Source: Centropus unirufus (lineage: Eukaryota; Chordata; Aves; Cuculiformes; Centropidae). Taken from it: 64,000 bases of DNA. Shown in pieces: positions 12,539 to 24,620 of the stretch. Each line of letters opens with the position of its first letter. Position 1 is the first letter of the stretch. The stretch covers positions 590,081 through 654,080 of the forward strand of contig VYZI01000320.1 of NCBI GenBank assembly GCA_013397695.1. Direction: 5' to 3'. The translations under genes and the position numbers were made by a program. Under the pieces are notes generated by a model, which saw nothing but the letters and a program-made list of their open reading frames with translations, was not told the DNA's origin and searched no databases.

Positions 12539-15500
12539 CATAGTATTTAAATATAAAATTAGGCGAATATGTATTTAGGGATTTCTTTGGAACCTAGTTC
12601 ACTGATACATTTGAGCTCTTAGCATCTACTCAAGACATGCCTTCATGAAGTTCATAAAACCTTTATTAACCAAACGGAGAAGCAGAGCACTTGCTCTTGT
12701 AAATTTCATACTACATGCAATTTTAATATCAGATGGACCATAAAACACCCATGAATTATATTTACATAGACAATATAAAAAGCAAGGTCTTCTGCCCAGA
12801 AAATCTTTATTAAAAACAGAAAAATGCTCATACCCAGCAGCTGACTTAAAATTGCAAGCTTGACCCAGCTGTGAATTATTATTAAGATGTTGGAGGAGGA
12901 AAGTATGAGACCACATTCAGGGATTAACAGCCAGACGCAATGCCTGTGTTCAGTGAAAATACAAATTGCCCTGTCTTAACAGTCAAAGACATCAACTCAT
13001 GAAATTGCTTAAAAAAAATCTTTCCTAGTGGAGGTAAGATACCAGACTTTGGAGATCTGTGTGGCTGGGCTAAACAGAAGAGAGCAGAGCAGCACTTAAC
13101 AAACCAAATTCCCTTATCACCATGTGGTTTGGGTACACCTCTCCACTCTTCTTGTTCCGACAGACTTGCTTTTCAGAGTTTTCAGACCTCACCTCCAGCA
13201 GATTCTGAAGTTACATGGACCACCTGCGTGTAAAACATGTTTGTCACATCATCGTCACCACCAAGTCCCTCACCACGTTTCATTCATCCATTTGCTTGTA
13301 GATGCGGCATTGCTTTCTCAACCAGCCCTGAGGAATGGATCCCTCCAGGCTGTTACCTGCAGAGGGAGCGGTTGCTCTGGGATTAGCCTGTGCTCACCAG
13401 TATCTCCATGTCTCCTACAGACGAGGAGAGAGGAGAAGCCTCATGCAATAGTTGCTAAAAGGAATAAATAGCAGCAGGCCCCTTCTTGCCTTTGGGATCC
13501 TATTGATCACATCTGGTTTAATAGAGATGGGAGTACCAAGTCCTCGAATGTCAGCATCACTGGTCTTCACTCCTACAAGGTGTTCTAAGAAGAGGGGAAG
13601 ATGTCTGCATTTTCAAAAGTAATTTCTGATATTAAGATCTTTGTACTTTGACTAGCTTACTTAAAAGGAGTTGCCTCTGAAAGCAATGTACTTCCATACT
13701 TGGACAGTAATGCCCATTATTTAAGATCTCTCACACACTAAGTGCCAAAAAAAATATGCAGAGGTGTTCAGAATCCAGTTCTTTTCAAAAAATTAGGCTA
13801 ACAATTTTAATAACGAATATCAGCTTCCCTGTGTTACCCACACAGACCCGTGTCAGTCCTTCTCTCTGACCCACGTAAAAGAGAAAAGCATCAGAGCTAA
13901 AAGAAAAAAAGGTCAAAACATTGAAGAAATCGATCACTAGATGTGTCAAGTGTCTCACTCGCTAAACTTTCTGAAGACTGCCTGCTGACATGTGTGATTG
14001 TACTTGGTTCCAGACGCTAGGATACTCATTGTAGCTTGATTTCTTTGTAAGGCAACCCTCTGCTTTGCTGGGGCCCTTGTTACATGCAGTTCATGCCAGA
14101 ATTTCCCTACGAAGAATTAGAGAGCACAATGCTTCCTAGGAAGTACATGATAGATACAGGCTGTGGCAGCAGGGTGCTATCAAGTTTTCTTTAAAAATCA
14201 ATGGCAAGATTCTCATTGACTTTGCTGGTGACAGGATTTCAAAGCGTGTACATCAAGTCCAGGTTTGTGTGCTGCTGAGGTCTCAATTTCATTCCTCATA
14301 AGACAGCTGGAATTTTTACAATCCCAAAACCAGCTTTTTTTCGGTGCTATCTCATGTTCCTACAAGAAGGCCTTATACATTCTTGAGGGTTTGTCAAATC
14401 CTCGTTAAGCCTTGTTAATAAAACCTCATTCTCTTCATCCTCACTCTGACATAGTTTATTGTAGTGTTATCTTTTAATCTTAGCTGAAATGACTTAAGGT
14501 CATTATGTCATGCAAAGTATCTTTCCTTAGAGTGGAGCTATTTACATGAATTTATGAATCCGGAGCAGAATACCACCTTGTATACTGTTTGCATGTATGA
14601 GACCTCTCCGAGAATGCCAGAATTGACTCAGTCCAAAGTGAACACATGAATGCTTTAATTGCTCGTGTTTAGTCACCCATGTGTTAACTTAGTAAGGAAG
14701 GCAAAAAAAAATAAAAATAGTATTTACAGGCAAGGCATTAAAAAAACATATCTGTCTTCCTTTTCTTCCTGCTTTTGGACCTTGTTGATTTATGTGCCTA
14801 CTTAGTTAACACATCGTGTATATGTGACATATATGCACGTACTTTTAATGAAGGTTAAACTGACATCAAAATTCGCAACAATCTTGAACACTATTTAAAT
14901 AAGCGTTCAGATCCATGATTAAACCTTGTTTCCATCTTCCCTGCCTGACATCATCTGTGCTGTGACATTACCCAGCTCGTCACTGATACTTTCCAGACAC
15001 TCCCTCAGAGCCTCTTTGAAAAGGATTTCAGTTGCTATTCACATTATCCAGTCTGGCTTTGAGACTGTTTCAGGTGAAGAATGTGGAAACAATGTTCCTG
15101 GCTTTGAACATAAACTAGGGTAAAAGGCAGGGGAAAAAAACGGAAAAAAAACCCCAAAACAAAACAACAAATGGGCAGCAAAGCATAGACAATGTGACAA
15201 GACTTTTCAATCCATTGCAAAGCTATTTCTGTGTCTGCTCAAATGTGACTGCTTCCATGAGCTGCAGAACAGTCCCACCACTGGTTGCCTGTGTTTGGGG
15301 CCACTGTCCCCAAAACCTCTTCAACCCCCCCCAACTCTACTTCCTCACAATCCCTGCAATATCGCCATGAAAAGCCAAAGATAGCCGAGAGCCACTCAGT
15401 TGACACACATCAGCCACGGCACGTAACAGCCAAGCCTGCATCCATCTTTATTTGTCAGAAGGTTTCAATGTGGGCACTGATTGGGATCTTTTCCATCCAC

Positions 15501-16831
15501 TCAGAATTTTCACAGAACCCCCAGAAATGTAGACTTTCACATCTCTGCTAGGTTAAGTGGATGTGAGCCAAGACAAGCCTGACAAGCAGAGACAGTGCAT
15601 TCACAGAAGTCTTTTGCTCGTAGGATAGCTAGAAAAACACAGATTTCAAGGGTATCTCCCAAGTCAATTGGGCACACCACCTATTTCACTCATCCTGTAG
15701 GATGTACAAATTGAAAGCAGCACACTTCTTCTGGTGAAACTATTTACTTTGTATGAAATAGCAAACAAAACTTATGTTTTATGGTAGACTGATATCACAG
15801 AGGAAGAGCCATGTCAAATTAAATGGCCGTACCATTCATGCTGAGTTTGCTGACTTTTGTCTGCTAGACATTGCACAGAAAAGGTATTTGTATTTCATTC
15901 AGGGGTTTCTGGATTTTTCCATGGAAAAAGGCAAATAACATGGACTTACTATACCTACCCATGGATTCAAAATAAAAACAATTATAAAGTCATAAAATGA
16001 ACAGAAGAAGACACAGAGAAGGAGAACTGGAGAGAGACCATTGCTGTCTTGTTGAAGGCAGGCAGGTAAGCAGGTAAAATTCAAGGTGGACTCAGTTAAG
16101 AGAAGTCAGTGATAACAAATAGTATTTCTTTACTACTTTTCTGTTTATTAGAGAGAAAGGAATGCATGCAACAGGAGTCAGGTAGCAATAAGCAACAGCC
16201 TGGCTCATCAGGAAGCAGACGCCTGTCATGGGAAAGTTTGCTTTCTTGTTCCTTTATAAGGGAGAATTGTGCCATGACCTCTAAAAAATTGCAAGATTCT
16301 GCAACCGCCATGAATATTCAGTGACTCTGTGGTCACAGCATTTGTGTTGGATGAAGAAAACTCAGAGGCTGGTACAACTCTGTGGGCTCCCTCATGCTGT
16401 ACCTCTGAGTCTTCTAACACTTCTGGGATCTGCCTCTGCATTTTTGCCCATTGATGTAGACCTAAATTGTCCCTGTTTGAAGTTTCATTGAAAACCCTTT
16501 GGAAATTTGCTTTAAATAATTAGTAATATCCTATTTGCATTTTTTTTTCTGTTTCAGATTTTTTAAAATGTGGCTTTTCACAGCCCACTTTCCTCAACCG
16601 GAGAAACTTTCTCCAAGCTTTTCCGAGGACTACATCCCTGGTGTTGGGCCTAGTATTATTTTGTCTCTCCAATTTTCAGATACACGCACATCTTCACTTA
16701 ATAATTCCAAACAGGACCTTTACATGTCATGCTTAACAGGTAGACAGAAGAGATGGCAGCAGGGAGGCACTGACCAGTTAGGGTGGAAATGTAGGGAGAA
16801 GCAGGATGAGGTATGTGCCATCCAGCACGAG
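12539..16831. other. Intergenic, no gene seen
   Basis: Mostly unique sequence. An A-rich run sits near 15135-15170. The 115-codon plus-strand open frame at 13124-13471 has no recognised motif. Confidence 0.55.
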
Positions 16832-17515
16832 TGATGGTTTAGCCCCAACCCCGCCTTGATTGACAGTGAAATCTGAGCAGTTATGATTCTCATCCCCAAC
16901 AGGGGAATGGGAAAGGGAAATGAGAGGCCTGTGGGTTGGAAGCTAAAACTAAAATAGCTTTAATGAAATAATAATAATATTGATGAGGAAAATGGTATTA
17001 ATGAGAAAATAATAAAATATGTAACAATATACAAAAATGAATCCCTTTTGATGACTACAGTCACCATTGATGCTGCAGAAGAAACAAAGGGAGATGGACC
17101 CAGGCTGGACTTTGCAGCAGACAAAAGCTGCACTCAGCATCCGGGTCTAGGAATACACGGATCTGGGACCAGGGACAAGATGTTCCTACTGGACAATGGC
17201 CATTGAAGAAGAGAGCTTGGCTCTCATGATCCCTCAGTTTTACACTGAGTGATGTACATGGAAAGGAATACTCAAGTTTGTCAGTTTTGGGACACCTGTC
17301 CTATACACCCCCATGGCAGGTAGGACCATTTTTGGCCTCTTTGACTTACAGCATTCCACAAACTTGAGGATCACCTTTGTCTCCATAGGGACAGATGTAA
17401 GCAATGTAATTTCTGCATACCAATGTCCTGTTACTTTGATGACAATCATAAATTTGGTTATTACTCCTAGAGACAGGCACTGTATGAAAAAAAAACCACA
17501 TCTCAGAGAATGAAG
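16832..17515 (-). mobile_element. Probable solo avian retroviral LTR
   Basis: In reverse orientation the block ends in a GGGGCTAAACC motif (plus strand 'tggtttagccccaacc'). It contains the AT-rich 'gctttaatgaaataataata' segment, 'gatgtacatggaaaggaata', 'gggacacctgtcctatac' and 'tagggacagatgtaagcaat'. These resemble parts of a widespread avian LTR family. A decayed TATA-like stretch lies near 17235. No internal viral genes flank it, so it is probably a solo LTR. The boundaries are approximate. Confidence 0.5.
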
Positions 17516-20079
17516 TTACTTAGATGAGGCTTAGCCAAAAGTTGGAAAGTCAATTCTGCTTTAGCTCAAACCAGAACACTACATGAGTTGAGATCCCTAA
17601 GCAAACAACATGAGCAGCTCGTTTTATTCGATAGAATAGCACACATTTTCAGCACAAGGAGCAATTTTTACCTGTGTAAAAGCTCTTATGTTTGTTTGTT
17701 TTTCCTTTATTTTTATCCTGGGGCAGGAAAAAAGGAGAACTTCCTCAATGTAATTTTTTAATTCCTTACAAGAAAGTTTCACCACCTCTATTTGAACTCC
17801 TTCTATGAACATGTCATACAGCAATTTACTTGTGTCAGGTTTGAAGTAAATCTAAACCAAGATTTTTCCAAAACAAAATAAGCAATGAAGAATTTTTGCA
17901 ATTACAAACACATTTTGCCACTTGTTTCTCTCACACGGAGACAAACATTTCCCATTGTGGTTATCCTGTGATAAATTTATATACCTAAAAAAATATTTGT
18001 TGTCATTAATTTGCTCTTGTCAAGATTTTCAAGGACTTTCTGACAATGAGCTTTAAATAAAAGCCCGTGGGAAGGGGCTCTTTTTCCAGTAGTGTAGGGA
18101 TAGGATGAGGTGCAATGCTTTTAAGCTGAAAGAGAGGAGATTTAGATGAGATATCAGAAATTTTTTTCACTGTGAGTGTGGTGTGGAGATGTTCAAGGCC
18201 ATGTTGGATGGGGCTGATCCAGAGGAAGGTGCCCCCTGTCCATGGGAGGGGCTTAAAAACTGGATGATTTTTAAGGCCCCTTCAAACCCAAACCATTTTG
18301 TGACTCTATAGTTCTATGAAAAAAACTTTAATTAGAGAAGAAAAACAAATTAATTATCAAACTCTGGAATTACACTGATTAACAACACACAAAACTATTT
18401 CAAGGAAGCAATCAGCTAACATGTGGTGACCTTTACTTATTGATGAGGTAACAGCTTTGTGAGCCGAGAATTTACTTTCAAGTAAGCAGTCAGCTCTTTG
18501 TGAGCATATCACTATGAGAAGATATGCTTCAAGTTATTGTTGTAATTCATTTTTATGCGAGAGAACTAAGCAACATTAAGAGGATATGATAAAGGTTAGC
18601 TGAATTAAATGTCTGTGTGTTTGCAGAGCTTTTCCTTTTCCAAATAACTATGTCATTCAAGGGGATGTTGGCAGTGTCAGTTGTATCCAGAAATGTCTGG
18701 ATTTGCACAGCAGAGGCCTGTGGGCCTGTACTGCATGCAGATAAACACTGTGGAAATGCAGTTGTGTTCAGTGAATAGATTAGTTGACTAAAGGCAGATG
18801 GCAATGAATAGAACTAACAGCATTTTTTCTCTTTTTGGTAATGAACAAATTAGAGACTTTGCTATTCAGGTCTGAGAGGTTTACTCGTACACCCATGAGG
18901 ACACCATGACTCCTCTTTTCTAAGTCTCCTTTCAGCACAACGTGCGTGAACCCATGCATGACAACTGCACCCCACTGATGCCTTATTACCAGAGAGTCTT
19001 CAGCAATTGTCCTTCCAAACAGCTGGTGGAAAAGTTCTGCCAGTAGAGCGGCCCAGCTTGGTGATTCATGTTAGAGACTCTTTATAGTATTCTTTCACTA
19101 CTCGCTAGATATTTTACTGAAGCCAGGTTTATCCTCCAAAAAGACTCTCAAGTGGGTTTAACCTCTACAGCTCTAAGGAGAAGACCACCAAACCTTTTAA
19201 GCAATGAGTATTTTGAGAAACACACTTTACACAGCTCGTGGACGTTAGTGAGGGATTTCCATTAACAAGACGAGTTTATACCTAAGCACAATCTTCATCT
19301 TTTCCTACACAGAGCTGCAGGATCAAAGAAAGTCTGGTAACATCTGAGGGTACTAATTCATACATTGGGAAGAAATCAACTGATCTTTCCACAGGTGCAG
19401 CCCTTCCACAAGACTTAGTGAGATACTACGTGATTAATCTGGACAGCACAGATGTTCACTTTGCCTGAAAGTTACCCAGCAAAAGAAACAAAAGCATCCC
19501 ATTGCACCATAGAGTTGTTTTTTTTATTATGTCCATATTCTCTACCTTGAGTGAGATTCTCATTACCATGTGCTAGGCAGTGCTAAGAAAAAGCCTAGCA
19601 AGGGAGAGACTTGGCATAATGGCTTTAAATAGCCAAGAGTTGTCAACACTGCCATTGGAGCTTCAGATCATATGGAGCATCTTATGTGTGACAGTGTATA
19701 TTTTTTGAAGGAGACATGAGGGACAGCATGTTCCATACTATAAAACTTTCAAGGTGAAATGGCGCCCAGAATCCCACCCACCCTCCATGAGATGAAAAAG
19801 CCCTCACAGGGCTGATTAAAATCTATAAGACAGTGTCCATAACTGGGGTTAATAACGAGGTGTCCAATGTCACATGTAAGGACATGCAGCTTTCTCCTTC
19901 AAAGCTCTGAAGAAACTCTCCCTTGGGTCTCAAGGGGCAGACTGGGCATGCTTTTGGGAGCCTGGTGTGCAATACAATACAACACAATAGATCTGTGTTC
20001 AGAGAACATTAACTCCACCACAAGGAGGTTCTCACCCCCCAGTTAGAGAAAGGAGTTTAGGGAAGAGGAGAATAAATGA
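17516..20079. other. Intergenic, no gene seen
   Basis: Unique sequence on both sides of the CR1 tail at 18090-18319. The last few hundred bases (from about 19800) may be a more diverged 5' extension of the CR1 at 20080. Confidence 0.5.
18090..18319 (+). mobile_element. CR1 LINE 3' end
   Basis: A CR1 tail: 'ggagatgttcaaggccatgt', 'tggatggggctgatccagag', 'aggccccttcaaacccaaac' and the terminal 'gactctatagttctatgaa'. Confidence 0.88.
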
Positions 20080-21345
20080 AAAGGTGAATGCCTGGCTTTA
20101 TAGCCAGTGCTGTACTCAAGGCTTCTATGGTCATGGATATAACTTTGAGAAGCTGGTGCTTTGGGGAGCCGATGGGATTCACCTGACCAAGTGGGCCAAG
20201 ACAGTTTTCACCAGGAAGCTGTCCAGACTTAGAGAGACAGCTTTAAGTTAGATTTAAGAGAGAAAAGATGTGGAGTTTTGAGCAATAGAGAAGAGCCAGG
20301 GGCTCTTTCTGTAACAAACAGGGAAACACCTGTGAAATGCCCCCAGGAAAACAGTCTGTTTTTAAAAAGGGTAAAAAAGGGGAAACCTGGGAACTACTAA
20401 CCAGTCAGTCTCACCTCTGTCCAGTAAGATCATGAAGCAGATTCTCCTGGAACATATGTTGAAACATATTGAAAACAGGGAGGGAATTAGACACAGCCAA
20501 CATGTCTTCACCAAGGGCAAATTGTGCCTTCTACGGTGGAGAGCCTGTACCAGTGGACAAGGGAAGAGTTATGGATGCCATCTACCTCCCTCAACTTCTG
20601 TGACCATCGCAAAGGAGACTTGTAATCCAACAAAATAGGTGAACACTAACATTCACAGAATCACAACACATTGTTTACGTAGTTTTCTTAAACCTCTACT
20701 ACTCTCAAGGTTCGAAGAAAAAAAAAAAACAAACAAAAAACAAAACAAAAAACCCAGAAACCTGGTGGCACTTCTACAGTATCACTAAGCAGTGCGGCCA
20801 GCAGGACCAGGGAAGCGATGTGCCCCTGTACTCAGCACTAGTGAGGTTGCACCTTGAATCCTGTGTTTAGTTCTGGGCCCTCACTAACAAGAATGACCTT
20901 GAGGTTCTGGAGTGTGTCCAGAGAAGGACAATAAGGCTACTCAAGAGGCTGGAGAACAAGCTTTATGAGAGGAAGCTAAAGAAATGGGTTATTTAGCCTG
21001 GATAACAGGAGGCTGAGGGCATACCTTATCGCTATCTACGACTACTTGAAAGGTGGTATCAAGGTGGGCGGTGATCTCTTCTCTCAGGTGGGAAGCAACA
21101 GGAAATGGTCTCAAGTTGCACCAGTGGAGCTTCAGATTAGACAACAGGAAATCAGGAAAAATTTCTCCACTGGAAGGGCTATGGGGCACTTGAGCAGGCA
21201 GGCCAGGGAGGTGGTTGAGTCACCATCCTGGAGGTATTTAAGAGACAGGTAGATGAGGTGCTCAGGGACATGGTTTTGTAGTGGACAGGTACAGTTGGAT
21301 TCAAGGATCTCAAAGGTTTTTTCCAACCAAATGATTCTATGAATC
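20080..21345 (+). mobile_element. Internally deleted CR1 LINE (ORF1 end, RT fragment, 3' tail)
   Basis: Three CR1 parts lie in order. At about 20090-20252 an open stretch reads RMNAWLYSQC, then ADGIHLTKWAKTVFTRKLSR and a stop after LRETALS. This is the C-terminal end of the CR1 ORF1 esterase, with the DxxH motif as DGIH. At 20370-20540 comes an RT fragment (NYxPVSLTSVxxxIMKQILLEH-like, then SQHVFTKGKL). From about 20755 to 21345 is the 3' region ending 'ttttttccaaccaaatgattctatgaat'. Most of ORF2, including the endonuclease, is missing, and an A-rich stretch sits at 20717-20752. The element is dead. Confidence 0.8.
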
Positions 21346-24194
21346 TGTGCCTGCAGAAGAATACAGACATACCTATATGAAAACTTAAAGAAGGCATGAG
21401 AAAGGTAGATTTAGTTTTATCCCCACCACGTATACATCCCCAGCTGAGGTACAACAAAGAGCTAATTTTTCCTTACACCATCCAGCAATAGAGCTTTTAC
21501 TACTTAGCTTAGTCAAGGGTATAATTTCACAGCCTCTCTAATGGGCCTTGCTTATCAGAGTCATATTCCTGTTCTAAACTGACCAGTAATGAAGAAGATC
21601 TTCAGTGATGCAGGCTCTCCTTTCAGGCAAGCCACTGGAGCGTATTGAACAGCTGAACATACCTATGGCTTGCATGGGGAAATCTTTCTCCTAGTCTAGA
21701 GAACAGCAGTACTGCTGAAAAGCAGCTGTTCCACCATGGGAGGCAAGAGGTGGGCAGACAACTCCCACGCTTGCTTTCGTTGAGTGCTCTGCCTAAAACC
21801 AATCAGGCTCTGTGGGAATCAGAGAATTGCAGTCAATTTATGTGCATGAGAATTGCATTATAAATGCATCTGTTTTGCTGCCTCAGCATGAAGCCTGATC
21901 AGAAGATAAATATATTTGCTGAACAGTATAACTTAATGTTGTCATCACGGATAAAAACAATGAAGCAAGACTGATGAGAGAAAAATATACTTTGAATATA
22001 AAAATCAGTGAGTATAAATATCCGCTTCTTGTGGGACCGATCCAGGAACATTTTTGCCCTTGTCTGTTGATACTTTTATGGATATACCTCCAAGGTCATA
22101 GCCTTGAGACACCAAAGGGAAGAATTCAAATCCTCTCTAAGGCTAGTTGAAGAGATGCTTGGATTTTAGAAGCTTAATGAAGTTAGCACTTTCAGTTAGT
22201 TGTTTTATACACAGTTCAGTCTTATAAACAATTCATGATCTGGCAAGGAGATTTGGATTAAAAGATTATGTAAACAGTGTTTCTGAACAAGCCAGTTTCT
22301 TGGCTTGGAGTCAAAGATATGACGGAGAAATAGGATTTAAGAGAACATAAGTGCATATGATATAAAGGATATGCTATGTGGTAACACCTTAAAAATGCTA
22401 TAGGGAATGATCAAAGAGACTATTAGCATAATAAAGGTAAAGGGATTGTGTAGCCTTCATATTCCCTCTTGTTTACCATCAAACCATTTTTCTAGTACCA
22501 AACTAGTGTTTATCGGCTCACTTTTCATTTTCCTTTTAGCACTACATCACTAGAAGGAGCAGATTAAATGGATTAGATTAGGTGATGGTGAAACAGGTGG
22601 CTGGTGCAACCCAATGTTCTGGACAACCTAAATACCTTTGTACATCAATAGGGATGACCTTCACTGCAGATTTACCTTTCTTTTATTTCTGAGTTCACAC
22701 AGTACTAATGGAGAGGGAACACAAAACCCTGGGGTTTACAGACGTTAGATATGCTATGAACTATCATGTTTCAAAGAAAACTAAAAAGAATATTGCCTCT
22801 AGCAGTCAGAAAGCCAAAACCATCCAGTTATCCAAAGAGCAAAGAAGTGATTTGTCACCTTTTTCCCTTGCTGAGATCCATAACTACCTGAAAACATTCA
22901 AATTGTTCATGAAAATGCTCATTTCTAACATGAACTTTGCATAAAAATATGCTGACCAGCAAAGCTCCAGACTGCCACTCTGCAGTGTGCTATGCTAGAT
23001 GGCCATGGTTCATTAATAGACATTAGCTGTGCCTCGCTGAAGGCTGTTCTCTTGCCAACGTGATCCATAGCGATCAGTGGGGCTTCTCCTAAACTATTTT
23101 GGGATTTTCTGCTGATTAGTGCAGACAGGAGTACACTGGGAAAAGCACTGGCATTAATAATGAAGTGCAGCACATACGTATCTCATAAATGCAATAATTA
23201 CCTGAAAGATGAATTTTAACTTAAAACTAATGTTTCTCTGCAGGAGTCTTGTTTACATGGGCATCAAAAAACAGTAATTGTTACCCCTATAGAGCTAGAT
23301 TTTGATGAAAGGCTGAAAGTTGGACCCCTCCTATCAAGAGCTTTCAAAGACAGCAAAAATTAATTGTATTTTTACAGCTGACGCTTATGGAATGTGACCT
23401 TGTCCCCTTGTCAACAAACACAAGTCAGCATGGGAATCTGTGACAGGTACTTCCATAAGACAGGAAAATTAGCAGATCCACACAGGAATTGGGGCATGGT
23501 CATTCAACAAAGGCATTTCAATGTCTTACAAATATGCCAGAAGATGTACACTTTAAGTTATTAAGTTATTTCTTATACTTATTTCTTATATAAGTATAAG
23601 AAGTAAAGTATAAGAAAGTATAAGAAGTATAAGAAATAAAACAGGGATTGTCTCAAGGTCACATGTACAATCTCTGGGTGAAAATGAGTTGATTTAGGCT
23701 CCTAGCACTGGATTAAGTTAAATGAATGAAAATGAAATCATAATAAGTTAGAAAGCTCATTAAAATAGAAGAGCTAAAAATAAAATTAACAATTTTAAGA
23801 GTGCTAATTAGCCACTGGAACAACTTATGTTGACATATGGTAAATCTTCCATCATTTGCATACTTCAGATCTACACAGGGCTTCTTTCCAACATAGAACA
23901 GTTATTCACACAGTTGTGTGTTCAATGCAGGAATTGTTTGGTGAGATATTCTGGTCTTTGTAGGGATAGTTGCAGTAGTCTGACCCTGAAAGCTGTGAAT
24001 TTCCAGCCCTGAAGGGCCATATGCAATGGATGCACCAATAAATGGTACATCTCCTTGACTGCCTGAGGACAAAAGAAAATTTCAGCTCAGGGATTCAGAA
24101 ACACTTGTGCTGGCACAGCTACTTGCAAAAGGCCATTTGAGATGGTACGCTCTGCTGACTGCAAGCCTGCACTGCCAGAGCTTGCCCAGAGGGC
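21346..24194. other. Intergenic, no gene seen
   Basis: Unique AT-rich sequence. The only structure noticed is the inverted/tandem repeat at 23561-23640. Confidence 0.55.
23561..23640. repeat. Inverted and tandem AT-rich repeat
   Basis: Perfect 15-bp arms, TTATTTCTTATACTT at 23566-23580 and AAGTATAAGAAATAA at 23625-23639, enclose about four copies of an 11-12 bp AAGTATAAGAA unit and an inner palindrome (CTTATACTTA / TAAGTATAAG). It could form a cruciform. Confidence 0.9.
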
Positions 24195-24620
24195 AAAAAA
24201 GCTACTGCAGGGGCTGGAGAACAAGTCTTATGAGGAGCAGCTGGTGGAACTGGGCTTGTTTAGTCTGTAGAAGGCTGAGGGGAGACCCTATCACTCTCTG
24301 TAACTATCAGAAACGAGGTTGTATAGAGGTGGGTGTTGGACTCTTCTCCCAAGTGACAAGCATTAGGACAGGAGGCAATTGCCTCAAATTGCACCAGTGG
24401 AGATGTAGACTGGATATTGGAAAACATTTCTTTACTGAAAGAGGGGTGAAGCATTGGAAGAGGCTGCCCAGGGAAGTGGTGGAGTCACCATGCCTGGAAG
24501 CTTTGAAAAAAACAGTAGCTGTGACTCTTTGGGATATAGTTTAATAAGCATGGTGGTGTTGGACAGTTGGACTTAAAGATCTTAGAGGTAGCTTCCAACC
24601 TTAACTTAATGATTCCAGGT
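24195..24620 (+). mobile_element. CR1 LINE 3' end
   Basis: A CR1 tail: 'ctgcaggggctggagaacaa', 'aggctgaggggagaccctat', 'gaagcattggaagaggctgc', 'cccagggaagtggtggagtc' and a final 'agcttccaaccttaacttaatgatt'. The 145-residue plus-strand open frame across it is not a gene. Confidence 0.93.

Noticed and set aside
13124..13471. 115-residue plus-strand open frame
   Set aside because: No recognisable domain, and composition rich in His/Leu/Ser fits random translation.
24107..24544. 145-residue plus-strand open frame
   Set aside because: It lies across a CR1 3' tail, which is non-coding in this part.
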